Notes: a model not told the origin generated them from the letters alone. 64,000 nt of DNA from an uncultured Oscillospiraceae bacterium (GCA_944385445.1 CALWXF010000005.1:1-64000); one strand, 5' to 3'; positions 52,409 to 62,205 are shown, counted from the first letter of the stretch. Program-made: numbers and translations.

Positions 52409-52435
52409 AGTCTAGACCAAATGGAGGTGATGCAA

Positions 52436-55093
52436 GTGAGAGGTGATGGAATCATTCACCCACGTATACTGGGTTACGCATATACCGGGACTGATGTGCT
52501 GTACCGGGATTTTCATATTTCCCAGCAAGGGTACAGTGACGAGCAAGTGGAGGCAAGTCGGGATCAATACGGCAAAAATAGTCTCTCCGGACGGGCATCC
52601 GACACGGTGCTCTACCGTTTGCGCCGTGCCTTTATCAACCCATTTTCCATGATTCTATTTGTCTTGGCAGCCATCTCCCTGGTGACAGATGTATTCCTGG
52701 CATCCAACTTCAGTCGAAATTTCACCACAGTGACCATCATTCTGAGCATGCTGCTCATCAGTGGCGTGGTGCGGTTCACTCAAGAACTGCGGGCAAAACA
52801 TGTGGCAGATCATCTCACCAGGATGATCGCCTCCAACGTCTTGGTGCTACGGAATGGAGAATGGATCACTCTGCCGTCTACGCAATTGGTCGTAGGGGAC
52901 ACTGTTCGCCTGGTTGCAGGAGATCGGGTCCCGGCAGACCTTCGTCTCACAGGTGCAAAAAACCTATTTCTCTCCCAATCGGTCCTAACAGGTGAGAGCA
53001 CCATCTTAGAGAAGCACGCCAAAACGCTCTCCCAGAGAAAAGCCCGCTCCTATGCAGAGTACAGCAACCTGGCCTTTATGGGCTCCTCCGTCATCGGAGG
53101 AACGGGAGAGGGTGTGGTCCTGGCTGTGGGCCCAGATACCGTCTACGGAGGTTTTTCTAGCTCAGAGACAAGCCGTGACAACCGCTTTGACCGGGGGGCC
53201 AATTCCATTGCACGGGTCCTGATTCATTTCATGGTCGCTTTGGTCCCTGTGGTCTTCATCGCCTGTGGCGCCACCAAAGGCAACTGGCTCTCTGCATTCC
53301 TGTTTGCCCTGTCTGTGGCCGTGGGTCTGACCCCGGAACTGCTCCCCATGGTCATCAATGCCTGTCTGGCCAAAGGCAGCTCTGCCATGGGGAAAAAGCA
53401 GACGGTGGTGAAGAACATCAATGCCATGCAGGGGTTTGGCAGCATGGACGTGCTCTGTGTGGACAAAACCGGAACCCTGACCGGCGACAGCATTGTACTG
53501 GAGTATTATATGGATGTTCTGGGCAACGAAAGCCAGCAGGTGCTGGATTTTGCCTACTTGAACAGCCTGTACCATACCGGGGTGAGAAATCATCTGGATG
53601 ATGCCATTCTGAACTGCCGGGACATGCCGGGTCATAGCGTGCATTTTCAGTCATTGGAAATGGAGCACACAAAGCTGGACGAGTTCCCCTTCGACTATGA
53701 CCGGAAATTAGCAAGCATTCTGGTGAAACACGGGGAGAGAAAACTACTCCTGGCCAAAGGCAGCATTGACGCCGTGTGCTCTCGTTGTAGCCATGTAGAG
53801 TACCGAGGTAAACGCAGCGCCATGGGTCCAGACGGCCTTGCCAGCGTCCATGCCATTGTGGATGAAATGCTAGAGGATGGCATGAAGGTCCTGGCCATCG
53901 CCTATAAGCCCTTAGCCCGTGAGAGCCTGGAAACAGTAGATGAGCAAGGACTCATTCTCCTGGGCTATCTGGCCTTTTTCGACGCACCCAAGCACTCCGC
54001 TGCCGATGCTATCCGGGCATTACAGGACCATCATGTAGGCATCCGGGTGCTCACTGGAGACCAGAAAAGTGTGGCGGTCTCCATCTGCCGCAGGCTGGGT
54101 ATGGGCGCTGCCGAGGCCATGACGGGAGCAGAGCTGGCAGAATTGAGTGACAACGAGCTTCCCATCAAAATCGAGCGTACCACCGTCTTCGCAGAATTAT
54201 CTCCCAAGCAGAAAGTACAGATTGTACAGACCCTACAGGCCAATGGACATACCGTGGGATTTCTGGGGGACGGCATGAATGACTTGCCCGCCATTGTGGA
54301 ATCGGATGTCGGTATTTCAGTGGATACCGCTGCCGATGCCGTAAAGGAGGGCGCCGATGTCATTCTGCTGAAAAAGGATCTCAACGTGCTGGAAGCAGGC
54401 ATTCAGGAGGGACGGAAAGCCTTTTCCAATGTCTCCAAATACATCAAGATTACGGCCTCCTCCAATTTCGGAAACATCTTTTCCATCGTGATCGCCAGCG
54501 TGTTTCTTCCCTTTTTCCCCATGACCTCGGTGCAGCTGCTACTGCTGAACCTCCTCTATTATGATATGTTGTGCCTGGTCCTCCCGTGGGACAACGTGGA
54601 TCAGGAAGCCTGTGCCCAGCCGCTGGAATGGTCTGGGCGCACACTGGGCCGCTTTATGCGGTTTTTCGGGCCTATCAGCTCTATTTTCGACCTTTTGACC
54701 TTTGCCTTCCTGTTCTTTGTACTCTGTCCCACCGTCTGCCACGGCAGTTTCGCCTCCCTGGCAGGGAGCGAGGAGCAGCTTCGGTTTATCGCCCTGTTTC
54801 AAACCGGGTGGTTTTTGGAGTCCATGTGGACGCAGGTGCTGATTTTACATCTGCTCCGCACCAAAAACGTGCCGCTGCTCCAGAGCAGGCCCTCCCGTCC
54901 CGTGATGCTGGTCACAACGCTGGGCATTCTGTTTTTCACCATTTTGACCTTCACCCCCATGGGACACCTCATCGGATTGACTGCGCTGCCCATTCCGTAC
55001 TTCATCTTCCTGGTGGTGGCGGTCCTGCTGTACCTGTTGCTGGTTACATGGGCAAAAAGCCTTTACATCAAGAAGTACCGTGAACTACTTTGA
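52436..55093 (+). CDS. mgtA: MgtA-type P-type ATPase (first copy)
   Basis: The 885-residue membrane pump is of the P3B magnesium importer type. The actuator has LTGES near residue 188, and the phosphorylation site CVDKTGTLTG lies near 341-350. The hinge is GDGMNDLPAI near 613, and about ten hydrophobic segments are present. GTG 52436 is used because GGAGG lies 8 bases upstream and the ATG at 52421 sits inside that site. Magnesium is expected as the cargo by family, but was not tested. The next gene, a winged-helix regulator, starts 17 bases later. Confidence 0.9.
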   Translation: MRGDGIIHPRILGYAYTGTDVLYRDFHISQQGYSDEQVEASRDQYGKNSLSGRASDTVLYRLRRAFINPFSMILFVLAAISLVTDVFLASNFSRNFTTVTIILSMLLISGVVRFTQELRAKHVADHLTRMIASNVLVLRNGEWITLPSTQLVVGDTVRLVAGDRVPADLRLTGAKNLFLSQSVLTGESTILEKHAKTLSQRKARSYAEYSNLAFMGSSVIGGTGEGVVLAVGPDTVYGGFSSSETSRDNRFDRGANSIARVLIHFMVALVPVVFIACGATKGNWLSAFLFALSVAVGLTPELLPMVINACLAKGSSAMGKKQTVVKNINAMQGFGSMDVLCVDKTGTLTGDSIVLEYYMDVLGNESQQVLDFAYLNSLYHTGVRNHLDDAILNCRDMPGHSVHFQSLEMEHTKLDEFPFDYDRKLASILVKHGERKLLLAKGSIDAVCSRCSHVEYRGKRSAMGPDGLASVHAIVDEMLEDGMKVLAIAYKPLARESLETVDEQGLILLGYLAFFDAPKHSAADAIRALQDHHVGIRVLTGDQKSVAVSICRRLGMGAAEAMTGAELAELSDNELPIKIERTTVFAELSPKQKVQIVQTLQANGHTVGFLGDGMNDLPAIVESDVGISVDTAADAVKEGADVILLKKDLNVLEAGIQEGRKAFSNVSKYIKITASSNFGNIFSIVIASVFLPFFPMTSVQLLLLNLLYYDMLCLVLPWDNVDQEACAQPLEWSGRTLGRFMRFFGPISSIFDLLTFAFLFFVLCPTVCHGSFASLAGSEEQLRFIALFQTGWFLESMWTQVLILHLLRTKNVPLLQSRPSRPVMLVTTLGILFFTILTFTPMGHLIGLTALPIPYFIFLVVAVLLYLLLVTWAKSLYIKKYRELL

Positions 55094-55110
55094 GAGAGGA
55101 GGAGTCTGGA

Positions 55111-55608
55111 ATGAAAAAGAACATCGGTTTTATCGCTCTGGATTTCTCCCTCACCAAGTGGCTGACGGAAAAGCTTCGCACCTCTGCGCCAGATACTCCC
55201 GCCGCAAAGGAACTCCTGGAAGGGCTGACCGATTTGATGGATGGAAGGACGAGCTCTTTGATGGTGGAGATGGGGAAGTCCGACTCTGTTATTCCTTCCA
55301 TCGACACCATCCAATGCGGTGCGCTCTCCATCGACTTGAGACTGCGACGGGTAAGACGGGAGGATACCGAGATCTCCCTGACACCCAAAGAGTTTGACAT
55401 TCTCTATTTCCTGGCCCGCAACCGGGGTGAGGTGTTCACCAAGGAACAGATTTATCAGGCAGTATGGGAAAACGATTATCTTATGGATGACAGCAACATC
55501 ATGGCATTTATCCGAAAACTTAGGAAGAAAATTGAGCCTAACCCGGATGCACCGGAATACATCCTGACCATTTGGGGCATTGGATACAAGTTTAACGACA
55601 AGCTCTAA
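55111..55608 (+). CDS. Winged-helix (OmpR/PhoB-type) DNA-binding protein lacking a receiver domain
   Basis: The 165-residue protein has a C-terminal trans-activator domain (about residues 70-165). It shows ISLTPKEFDILYFLARNRGE, then FTKEQIYQAVW and a final ILTIWGIGYKF, the winged helix of OmpR-family regulators. The N-terminal 65 residues have no phosphoacceptor aspartate pattern, so this is not an ordinary response regulator. It lies between two magnesium-type ATPases and probably regulates one or both. GAGGAG precedes the ATG at 55111. Confidence 0.88.
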   Translation: MKKNIGFIALDFSLTKWLTEKLRTSAPDTPAAKELLEGLTDLMDGRTSSLMVEMGKSDSVIPSIDTIQCGALSIDLRLRRVRREDTEISLTPKEFDILYFLARNRGEVFTKEQIYQAVWENDYLMDDSNIMAFIRKLRKKIEPNPDAPEYILTIWGIGYKFNDKL

Positions 55609-55623
55609 CCATCTATTCTGACT

Positions 55624-55678
55624 AAATCGCAAGGAAATCGCAAGGTTTTGACCATGGGATTCTCCTTGCGATTTTTTT
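55624..55678 (+). terminator. Terminator with duplicated 5' arm after the regulator gene
   Basis: AAATCGCAAGG occurs twice in tandem (55624-55634, 55635-55645). Either copy can pair with CCTTGCGATTT (55664-55674), which is followed by TTTTAT. Confidence 0.75.
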
Positions 55679-55707
55679 ATACTTATGGAGAAAGAGAGGT
55701 GAACGAC

Positions 55708-55878
55708 ATGGACTCTGACGATCATACGCGAAGGCTTGGCACGGCATGTGGGACCCGGAGTCCCATGTCTACACATGTCTGTCTTTGCCTTGATTCTATG
55801 CAAGGAGGTAAGACCAATGCACTTGAAAGAAAAAGCCATGGCGGTCCGTCCCACTGCCGAGAGAGACAACGCCCGTGA
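55708..55878 (+). CDS. Possible leader ORF overlapping the second mgtA gene
   Basis: This 56-codon frame starts at an ATG 6 bases after GAGAGGTG, an adequate ribosome site. It begins [11 protein letters not shown] and runs through the mgtA ribosome site and 62 bases into mgtA in another frame. The acidic start recalls Asp/Pro-rich MgtL leaders that destabilise ribosomes at low magnesium, but there is no clear homology. It also covers a hairpin (GGCATG-GGGAC / GTCCC-CATGTC). It could be fortuitous. Confidence 0.35.
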   Translation: MDSDDHTRRLGTACGTRSPMSTHVCLCLDSMQGGKTNALERKSHGGPSHCRERQRP

Positions 55879-58582
55879 ACAGCAAAATCGCCGCATTCAA
55901 GATGCGGCAACCACTTCCAGCAAACAAGTACTGATGAGCCTTCAGGCCGCCCTATGCGGACTGGACGAGGAGACGGTGATTCACCACCGCAACCAATACG
56001 GCAGCAACAAAGTGACCCATGAAAAGAAGAAATCCTTAGCCAAACGGCTGGCTGGTGCTTTCATCAATCCCTTCACCGCCATTTTGTTCTGCCTGGCCCT
56101 GGTGTCCACCCTGACCGATATGATTTTCCCCTATTTCTCCCTGTTGGGCAGCACACCAGAGGATTTCGACTGCCTGACTGTGGTGATTATCCTCACCATG
56201 GTCCTGATTTCCGGCACCCTTCGGTTTGTCCAGGAGTCCAGAAGCGGCAACGCAGCCGAGAAGCTTCTGGCCATGATCACCACCACCTGTACCGTCACCC
56301 GCAGTGGACAGGAAAAGGTGGAGATTCCCATGGATGATCTTGTGGTGGGGGACATCGTGCATCTGTCCGCCGGCGATATGATTCCCGCAGATGTACGCAT
56401 TCTGGAGGCCAAGGACCTGTTTGTCAGTCAGGCCAGCCTCACTGGTGAAAGTGAACCGGTAGAAAAGACCCCTCATGTGTGTGACGCTGTAGAGAGCACC
56501 ACGGATTATACCAACATCGCCTTCATGGGCAGCAATGTAGTCTCCGGCAGCGCCACCGCTGTGGCCGTCTGTGTGGGTGACCACACCCTGTTTGGCTCCA
56601 TGGCCTCTGCCGTGGCAGGCGAGGCGGTAGAGACCAGCTTCACCAAGGGAGTAAACGCCGTCTCCTGGGTACTCATCCGCTTCATGCTCATTATGGTACC
56701 CCTGGTGTTCTTCATCAACGGTATCACCAAGGGAGACTGGCTGGACGCCTTTTTGTTCGGCATCTCCATCGCCGTGGGTCTGACCCCGGAAATGCTGCCC
56801 ATGATCGTCACCACCTGCCTGGCCAAGGGGGCGGTGTCCATGAGCAAGAAGCAGACCATTGTAAAAAATCTTAACTCCATCCAAAACTTCGGGGCCATGG
56901 ATATTCTGTGCACCGATAAGACCGGGACCTTGACCCAAGATCAGGTAGTGCTGGAATATCATCTGAACATCAACGGCAAGGATGATACTAGAGTTTTACG
57001 CCACGCCTATCTCAACAGCTACTTCCAGACAGGCTACAAGAACTTGATGGACCTGGCCATCACCCACAAGACCGAGGAGGCCGAGGCAGAGGACCCCCGG
57101 CTGGTGGACTTGTCGGAACACTATGTGAAGGTGGACGAGATTCCCTTTGATTTCACACGCCGTCGATTGACCACGGTGGTCCAGGACCAGACAGGGAAGA
57201 CTCAAATGGTGACCAAGGGCGCCGTGGAAGAGATGCTCTCCATCTGCACCTTTGCAGAGTGTGACAGTGGTGTACAGCCGCTGACCGATGAGGTGCGTCG
57301 CCATATTCTCCAGACGGTAGACAGCCTCAACGACAAGGGCTTTCGTGTGCTGGCCATTGCTCAAAAGAGCAATCCCTCTCCTGTAGGTGCGTTCGGCGTA
57401 AAAGACGAGTGCGACATGGTTTTGATGGGTTACTTGGCCTTTTTAGACCCGCCCAAGGAATCCACCGCAGACGCCATCAAAGCGCTAAAAGACCATGGGG
57501 TCACTACCAAAATTCTCACCGGGGACAACGATAAAGTGACCCGCACCATCTGCAAACAGGTGGGCATCAAAGTGCGCAATATGCTCCTAGGCTCTGATTT
57601 GGAGAAGATGAGCGATGCCGAACTGGCCAGAGCCGCAGAATCCACCGATGTATTCGCCAAACTCACCCCCGAGCAGAAGGCCCGTGTGGTCTCCATTCTC
57701 CGGGAAAACGGTCACACCGTGGGCTTTATGGGGGATGGTATCAACGACGCAGCTGCCATGAAGTCTGCCGACATCGGTATCTCTGTGGACACCGCCGTGG
57801 ATGTGGCAAAAGAATCTGCTGACATCATTCTGCTGGATAAAGATCTGATGGTCTTGGAGCAGGGCATCATCGAGGGGCGCAAAACCTACGCCAATATGAT
57901 CAAGTACATCAAAATGACCGCCTCTTCCAACTTCGGAAACATGTTCTCGGTGCTGGCAGCTTCTGCGCTGCTGCCATTCCTGCCCATGATGAGCGTGCAC
58001 CTGATCTTTTTGAATCTGATCTACGACCTGTCCTGCACCGCCATTCCCTGGGACAACGTAGACGAGGAGTTTATCGCCAAGCCCCGGAAATGGGATGCCT
58101 CCAGTGTGGGTAACTTCATGCTCTGGATTGGCCCCACCAGCTCCATCTTCGACTTTACCACCTATCTGTTTATGTACTTTGTCTTCTGTCCCATGTTTAT
58201 TTCGGGTGGCGTGTTGTTCAATGATCTGCCTGCCCATTTCAGCGGGGCAGAGCTGGCCTTGATGCAGGCCAAGTATATCGGGCTGTTCCAGGCTGGTTGG
58301 TTTGTAGAATCCATGTGGAGCCAGACCTTGGTCATTCACATGATTCGCACTCCCAAGTTGCCCTTTATTCAGAGCCGTGCTTCCGCTCCCTTAACGCTGC
58401 TGACCCTGACGGGTATCACCGTGCTCACCGTCATTCCCTTTACGCCTCTGGGAGCCGCTCTGGGATTCGTGGCGCTACCTGCCGCCTACTTCGCCTATCT
58501 GATTCCGTGCATTCTCCTCTATATGATTCTGGCCACCAGTCTCAAGAAGGCCTATGTGCGGCACTACGGTGAATTACTATAA
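55817..58582 (+). CDS. mgtA: MgtA-type P-type ATPase (second copy)
   Basis: The 921-residue paralogue of the 52436 gene has the same layout. [10 protein letters not shown] lies near 215, [11 protein letters not shown] near 362-372, [10 protein letters not shown] near 636 and [16 protein letters not shown] soon after. About ten membrane helices are present. ATG 55817 follows AAGGAGG by 9 bases. The two copies are clearly divergent, and the second keeps closer agreement with the family motifs (GDGIND versus GDGMND). A 49-residue membrane protein follows 15 bases later. Confidence 0.92.
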   Translation: MHLKEKAMAVRPTAERDNAREQQNRRIQDAATTSSKQVLMSLQAALCGLDEETVIHHRNQYGSNKVTHEKKKSLAKRLAGAFINPFTAILFCLALVSTLTDMIFPYFSLLGSTPEDFDCLTVVIILTMVLISGTLRFVQESRSGNAAEKLLAMITTTCTVTRSGQEKVEIPMDDLVVGDIVHLSAGDMIPADVRILEAKDLFVSQASLTGESEPVEKTPHVCDAVESTTDYTNIAFMGSNVVSGSATAVAVCVGDHTLFGSMASAVAGEAVETSFTKGVNAVSWVLIRFMLIMVPLVFFINGITKGDWLDAFLFGISIAVGLTPEMLPMIVTTCLAKGAVSMSKKQTIVKNLNSIQNFGAMDILCTDKTGTLTQDQVVLEYHLNINGKDDTRVLRHAYLNSYFQTGYKNLMDLAITHKTEEAEAEDPRLVDLSEHYVKVDEIPFDFTRRRLTTVVQDQTGKTQMVTKGAVEEMLSICTFAECDSGVQPLTDEVRRHILQTVDSLNDKGFRVLAIAQKSNPSPVGAFGVKDECDMVLMGYLAFLDPPKESTADAIKALKDHGVTTKILTGDNDKVTRTICKQVGIKVRNMLLGSDLEKMSDAELARAAESTDVFAKLTPEQKARVVSILRENGHTVGFMGDGINDAAAMKSADIGISVDTAVDVAKESADIILLDKDLMVLEQGIIEGRKTYANMIKYIKMTASSNFGNMFSVLAASALLPFLPMMSVHLIFLNLIYDLSCTAIPWDNVDEEFIAKPRKWDASSVGNFMLWIGPTSSIFDFTTYLFMYFVFCPMFISGGVLFNDLPAHFSGAELALMQAKYIGLFQAGWFVESMWSQTLVIHMIRTPKLPFIQSRASAPLTLLTLTGITVLTVIPFTPLGAALGFVALPAAYFAYLIPCILLYMILATSLKKAYVRHYGELL

Positions 58583-58597
58583 GAACGGAGGGATATC

Positions 58598-58747
58598 ATG
58601 ATGAACTGGGCAAACCTGTGGATGGACGTATTTGGAACCACTTCTCTTTGGGGCATTGACATGGGATTCTGGGTCGCCATTGGTGTGGTGTTTCTCATTG
58701 TCATCTTGATGAATGTGGTGTTCTGGTCCATGAAACCCCAAAAATAA
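58598..58747 (+). CDS. 49-residue single-helix membrane protein downstream of mgtA
   Basis: This short frame begins with tandem ATGs 7 bases after GGAGGG and encodes MMNWANLWMDVFGTTSLWG at its N terminus. One strong hydrophobic segment follows (about residues 23-43, FWVAIGVVFLIVILMNVVFW), ending in SMKPQK. It begins 15 bases after mgtA and is followed by the operon terminator, so it is a real candidate gene. E. coli MgtA also has a small membrane partner (MgtS), though I see no homology. A role in stabilising or tuning the pump is inference. Confidence 0.7.
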   Translation: MMNWANLWMDVFGTTSLWGIDMGFWVAIGVVFLIVILMNVVFWSMKPQK

Positions 58748-58755
58748 TACAATCT

Positions 58756-58799
58756 ATAAACCCCTCTGATGTGGTCAATGCCACATCAGAGGGGTTTAT
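58756..58799. terminator. Bidirectional terminator after the mgtA operon
   Basis: A 19-bp perfect stem (58756-58774 with 58781-58799) closes a 6-base loop. A/T-rich flanks allow both convergent transcripts to end here. Confidence 0.9.
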
Positions 58800-58803
58800 C
58801 ATT

Positions 58804-59787
58804 TTATCCAAAGGGATAGTGCACACCCATCTGATGGCGCATCTCGTCCATCAGCTCCATCATATGAATGGTATCCTGATGAGGCATAGAGGGACACTCC
58901 AGTACCCCAGCCTCAATACAGCGGGCTGCCTCCACCACCTCATACTCATAGCCTGTGAGTTGGGCAGGGCAGGGGTGATGCTCTATTTGCTGGTACTTGG
59001 CATCATAGACGGTGATGGACTGGGGGTTGTTGATATTCTCCACCACAACAAAGCCTCGGGTGCCGTAGATGACCCCCATCCGGTCGGAGACACAGTTGGC
59101 CCCGGCGTTCAAAACCGCCATCTTTCCGTCCTTCCACGTCAGGGTCATGCTGTCCTGGAGGTCCACTCCTTTGTCCGAGAGTACGCCCACAGCATGGACC
59201 TGGTCTGGAGCGCCAAACACCATCTCGGCAAAGTTCAGGGGATAGATTCCCACGTCCAGCAGGGCACCGCCGGCCAAGGCAGGCTCCACAATCCGCTCCT
59301 TCCCCATAATCTCATAGCCCAGGTTGGCGGTGAGCATTCGGGGCTCCCCAATGACACCGGAGTTTACCACCTGGGCGATGGTCTCCCGCATGGGCTGGTA
59401 TCTGGTCCAGATGGCCTCGGTGAGCAACAGGCCCTTGTCTTTGGCCCGCTGGAGCATCTCTCGTGCCTGCCGGGCATTGGCGGCAAAGGCCTTCTCGCAC
59501 AAGACATGCTTTCCATGATCCAGGCACATCATGACATGCTGATGGTGGTGGGAGTGAGGGGTGGCCACATACACCAGTTGGACCCGCTGGTCCTGGAGCA
59601 TCTCCTCATAACTGCCGTAGGCCTGTTCTATGCCATGGGTCTTGGCAAACTGCTGGGCCCGTTCCAAATCCCGAGCTGCCACAGCATACAGAGAGACGGC
59701 ATGGTTTCCCGCTTGGTTCATGCGGTTGATGGTCTCCGCCATGGTTGCGGCAATTCGGCCAGCTCCCAGGATAGCCATATGAAGCAT
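58804..59787 (-). CDS. Gfo/Idh/MocA-family oxidoreductase
   Basis: The 327-residue protein has an N-terminal NAD(P)-binding Rossmann fold (MAILGAGRIAATMAE near residue 4). The conserved EKAFAANARQAREM region (EKP in most members) lies near 94, and a C-terminal alpha/beta domain follows. The family oxidises sugars, inositols or related diols; the substrate is unknown. The start at 59787 is chosen because AAGGAG lies 9 bases upstream, while the ATG at 59796 abuts it. Confidence 0.85.
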   Translation of the reverse strand: MLHMAILGAGRIAATMAETINRMNQAGNHAVSLYAVAARDLERAQQFAKTHGIEQAYGSYEEMLQDQRVQLVYVATPHSHHHQHVMMCLDHGKHVLCEKAFAANARQAREMLQRAKDKGLLLTEAIWTRYQPMRETIAQVVNSGVIGEPRMLTANLGYEIMGKERIVEPALAGGALLDVGIYPLNFAEMVFGAPDQVHAVGVLSDKGVDLQDSMTLTWKDGKMAVLNAGANCVSDRMGVIYGTRGFVVVENINNPQSITVYDAKYQQIEHHPCPAQLTGYEYEVVEAARCIEAGVLECPSMPHQDTIHMMELMDEMRHQMGVHYPFG

Positions 59788-59810
59788 CGTTTTCATCTCC
59801 TTTGGAATAT

Positions 59811-59851
59811 AAAAAATGATGAGGAATTACATCACTGTAATTCCTCATCAT
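59811..59851 (-). terminator. Terminator of the fba-pfp operon
   Basis: On the minus strand, ATGATGAGGAATTAC pairs GTAATTCCTCATCAT around a 6-base loop, followed by TTTTT. Confidence 0.85.
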
Positions 59852-59884
59852 CATAGCACAAAGCAGGGAAGAGGTCTACTCTTC

Positions 59885-61123
59885 TTACTTGCTGGCCAGA
59901 ACCTTCTTCAGACGGGCGAAGCGGGGCAGACCGTGCTCGGTGGCGCGGGTATTCTCACCCTGGATCAGGGGCAGGGCATAGTCAATGAAGCCCTGGTTGA
60001 TGCCGTTGCCAGCCTCGTTGATCCACTCCAGGGGCACCTTCTTCTCGAAGTTGGCCACCTCAGAGAGGTTGAACAGCTTGGTCTTGCACTCATAGCCGTT
60101 CTCACGGGAGCACTCGAAGCCCACCATCTTGTCGGTCTCGCCGGACACAGCAGCCTCCACGGCGGTCTTACCAGCCAGGAAGGACTCCTGAATGTCGGTC
60201 TGAGAAGCCAGGTGAGCGCCGCAGCGCTGCAGCAGGGACAGCTCGATGCCACGGACCTTGGCGCCGGTGCGCTCCTTGACGATGTTGGCCAGCATAGCAG
60301 CCAGACCGCCCAGCTGAGCGTGACCGAAACCGTCGGTGGCGGAGGTCTTAGCCTCGGAGACGAAGGAGCCGTCAGCATAGTGGATGCCCTCGGAGACAGC
60401 CACGATGCAGTTGCCGTTCTTCTCGTAGATGGAGGTGACGTCGGCCAGGAACTTGTCCATGTCGAAGTCCACCTCGGGAACGTAGATCAGGTCGGGAGCG
60501 CAGCCCACGACGCCAGCCAGAGCGGCAGCGGCAGTCAGCCAGCCAGCGTGACGGCCCATGATCTCGATGATGGTGACCATGCCGGTGTCGTACACACGGG
60601 CATCCTTGTACACCTCAGCGCAGGAAGTAGCAATGTACTTGGCAGCGGAGGCGAAGCCGGGGCAGTGGTCGGTACCGAATAGGTCGTTGTCGATGGTCTT
60701 GGGCACGCCCATGACGCGGCACTCATAGCCGGACTTGGCCATGAAGCGGCTGACCTTGGAGCAGGTGTCCATGGAGTCGTTACCGCCGTTGTAGAAGAAG
60801 TAACGCACGTCGTACTTCTTGAAGATCTCCAGAATCCGCTTGTAGTCGGTGTCGTCTACATCGGGATCGGCGATCTTGTAGCGGCAGGAACCCAGCTCGG
60901 AAGAGGGAGTGTTCAGCAGCAGCTCCAGCTCGTGAGCGTCCTCCTGGCTCATGTCATACAGACGATCGTTGAGAACGCCCTTGATGCCGTGAGCAGCGCC
61001 GTACACGGCGGTGATGTTGGGGTTATCCAGAGCGGTGCGAATGACACCGTATGCGCTGGCATTGATCACGGAGGTAGGACCGCCGGACTGACCAATGATA
61101 CATGCGCCTTTCAGTTGAGACAT
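59885..61123 (-). CDS. 6-phosphofructokinase, pyrophosphate-dependent type
   Basis: The 412-residue enzyme has the phosphofructokinase motifs GQSGGPTSVINASA (residues 11-24), GGNDSMDT near 104 and GVPKTIDNDLFGTDH near 142. MGRHAGWL lies in the sugar-binding site. The Lys in PKTIDND and the residue after GG (not the Gly of the ATP enzymes' GGDGS) are typical of PPi users. The reaction would then be reversible. It lies 43 bases after the aldolase gene on the same transcript. Confidence 0.9.
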   Translation of the reverse strand: MSQLKGACIIGQSGGPTSVINASAYGVIRTALDNPNITAVYGAAHGIKGVLNDRLYDMSQEDAHELELLLNTPSSELGSCRYKIADPDVDDTDYKRILEIFKKYDVRYFFYNGGNDSMDTCSKVSRFMAKSGYECRVMGVPKTIDNDLFGTDHCPGFASAAKYIATSCAEVYKDARVYDTGMVTIIEIMGRHAGWLTAAAALAGVVGCAPDLIYVPEVDFDMDKFLADVTSIYEKNGNCIVAVSEGIHYADGSFVSEAKTSATDGFGHAQLGGLAAMLANIVKERTGAKVRGIELSLLQRCGAHLASQTDIQESFLAGKTAVEAAVSGETDKMVGFECSRENGYECKTKLFNLSEVANFEKKVPLEWINEAGNGINQGFIDYALPLIQGENTRATEHGLPRFARLKKVLASK

Positions 61124-61166
61124 GTTTGAATCCTCCTAATGTTGTGATGCGTTTGAAACGCGCTGA

Positions 61167-62132
61167 TTAGGCCTTGCCGTCGCAGCCCAGGACGTTGATC
61201 AGCTTGTGCTTGACCAGCTCCTTGATGTTGGCGCGGGCGGGCTTCAGGTACTCGCGGGGGTCAAACTTGTCGGGGTGCTCAGCGAAGAACTTACGGATGG
61301 TGCCGGTCATGGCCAGACGCAGGTCAGAGTCAATGTTGATCTTACACACAGCGCCGCGGGCGGCCTGACGCAGCTGCTCCTCGGGGATACCAACGGCATC
61401 GGGCATCTTGCCGCCGTTCTCGTTGATCATCTTCACATACTCCTGGGGCACGGAAGAAGAGCCGTGGAGAACGATGGGGAAGCCGGGCAGACGACGGACG
61501 ACCTCGTCCAGGATGTCGAAGCGCAGGGGAGGGGGAACCAGCTCGCCCTTCTCGTTGCGGGTGCACTGAGCAGCAGTGAACTTGTAAGCGCCGTGGCTGG
61601 TGCCGATGGCGATGGCCAGAGAGTCGCAGCCGGTCTTGGAGACGAACTCCTCAACTTCCTCGGGACGGGTGTAGTGAGAGTCCTCGGCGGAAACCTGGAC
61701 CTCATCCTCCACGCCAGCCAGAGCGCCCAGCTCGGCCTCGACCACAACACCGTGATCATGAGCATATTCCACAACACGCTTGGTCAGCTCAATGTTCTCA
61801 GCGAAGGGCTTGGAAGAGGCGTCGATCATGACGGAGGTGAAGCCGCCGTCGATGCAGCTCTTGCAGGTCTCGAAGCTGTCGCCGTGATCCAGGTGCAGAG
61901 CGATGGGCAGGCCAGTCTCGATGATGGCAGCCTCAACCAGCTTCACCAGGTAGGTGTGGTTGGCGTAAGCACGAGCGCCCTTGGAAACCTGAAGAATCAG
62001 GGGAGCGTTAACCTCCTTGGCAGCCTCGGTGATGCCCTGAACGATCTCCATGTTGTTGACGTTGAAAGCACCAATTGCATACCCACCATCGTATGCCTTT
62101 TTGAACATCTCGGTAGTAGTGACCAGTGGCAT
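61167..62132 (-). CDS. fba: Class II fructose-bisphosphate aldolase
   Basis: The 321-residue zinc enzyme splits fructose-1,6-bisphosphate. Motifs include AIGAFNVNNMEIVQG near residue 18, PIALHLDHGDSFETCK near 78-93 with the zinc histidine, EAELGALAGVEDEV and VLHGSSSVP. ATG 62132 has AAGGAG 9 bases upstream. It is paired with phosphofructokinase, so two consecutive glycolytic steps share one transcript. Confidence 0.96.
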   Translation of the reverse strand: MPLVTTTEMFKKAYDGGYAIGAFNVNNMEIVQGITEAAKEVNAPLILQVSKGARAYANHTYLVKLVEAAIIETGLPIALHLDHGDSFETCKSCIDGGFTSVMIDASSKPFAENIELTKRVVEYAHDHGVVVEAELGALAGVEDEVQVSAEDSHYTRPEEVEEFVSKTGCDSLAIAIGTSHGAYKFTAAQCTRNEKGELVPPPLRFDILDEVVRRLPGFPIVLHGSSSVPQEYVKMINENGGKMPDAVGIPEEQLRQAARGAVCKINIDSDLRLAMTGTIRKFFAEHPDKFDPREYLKPARANIKELVKHKLINVLGCDGKA

Positions 62133-62176
62133 TTGAATCAACTCCTTAGTAGAATTAATTGGTCTTGCACTTCATC

Positions 62177-62205
62177 ATTTTAACAGCGTTCGCCCCAAAT
62201 TGCAA
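62177..62205 (-). promoter_or_regulatory. Promoter of the fba-pfp operon
   Basis: On the minus strand, TTGCAA (62205..62200), a 17-base spacer and TAAAAT (62182..62177). Confidence 0.7.

Noticed and set aside
52218..52435. Possible M-box magnesium riboswitch before the first mgtA
   Set aside because: The apparent transcript start is under 30 bases from the start codon, and none of the M-box conserved elements is seen in the interval.
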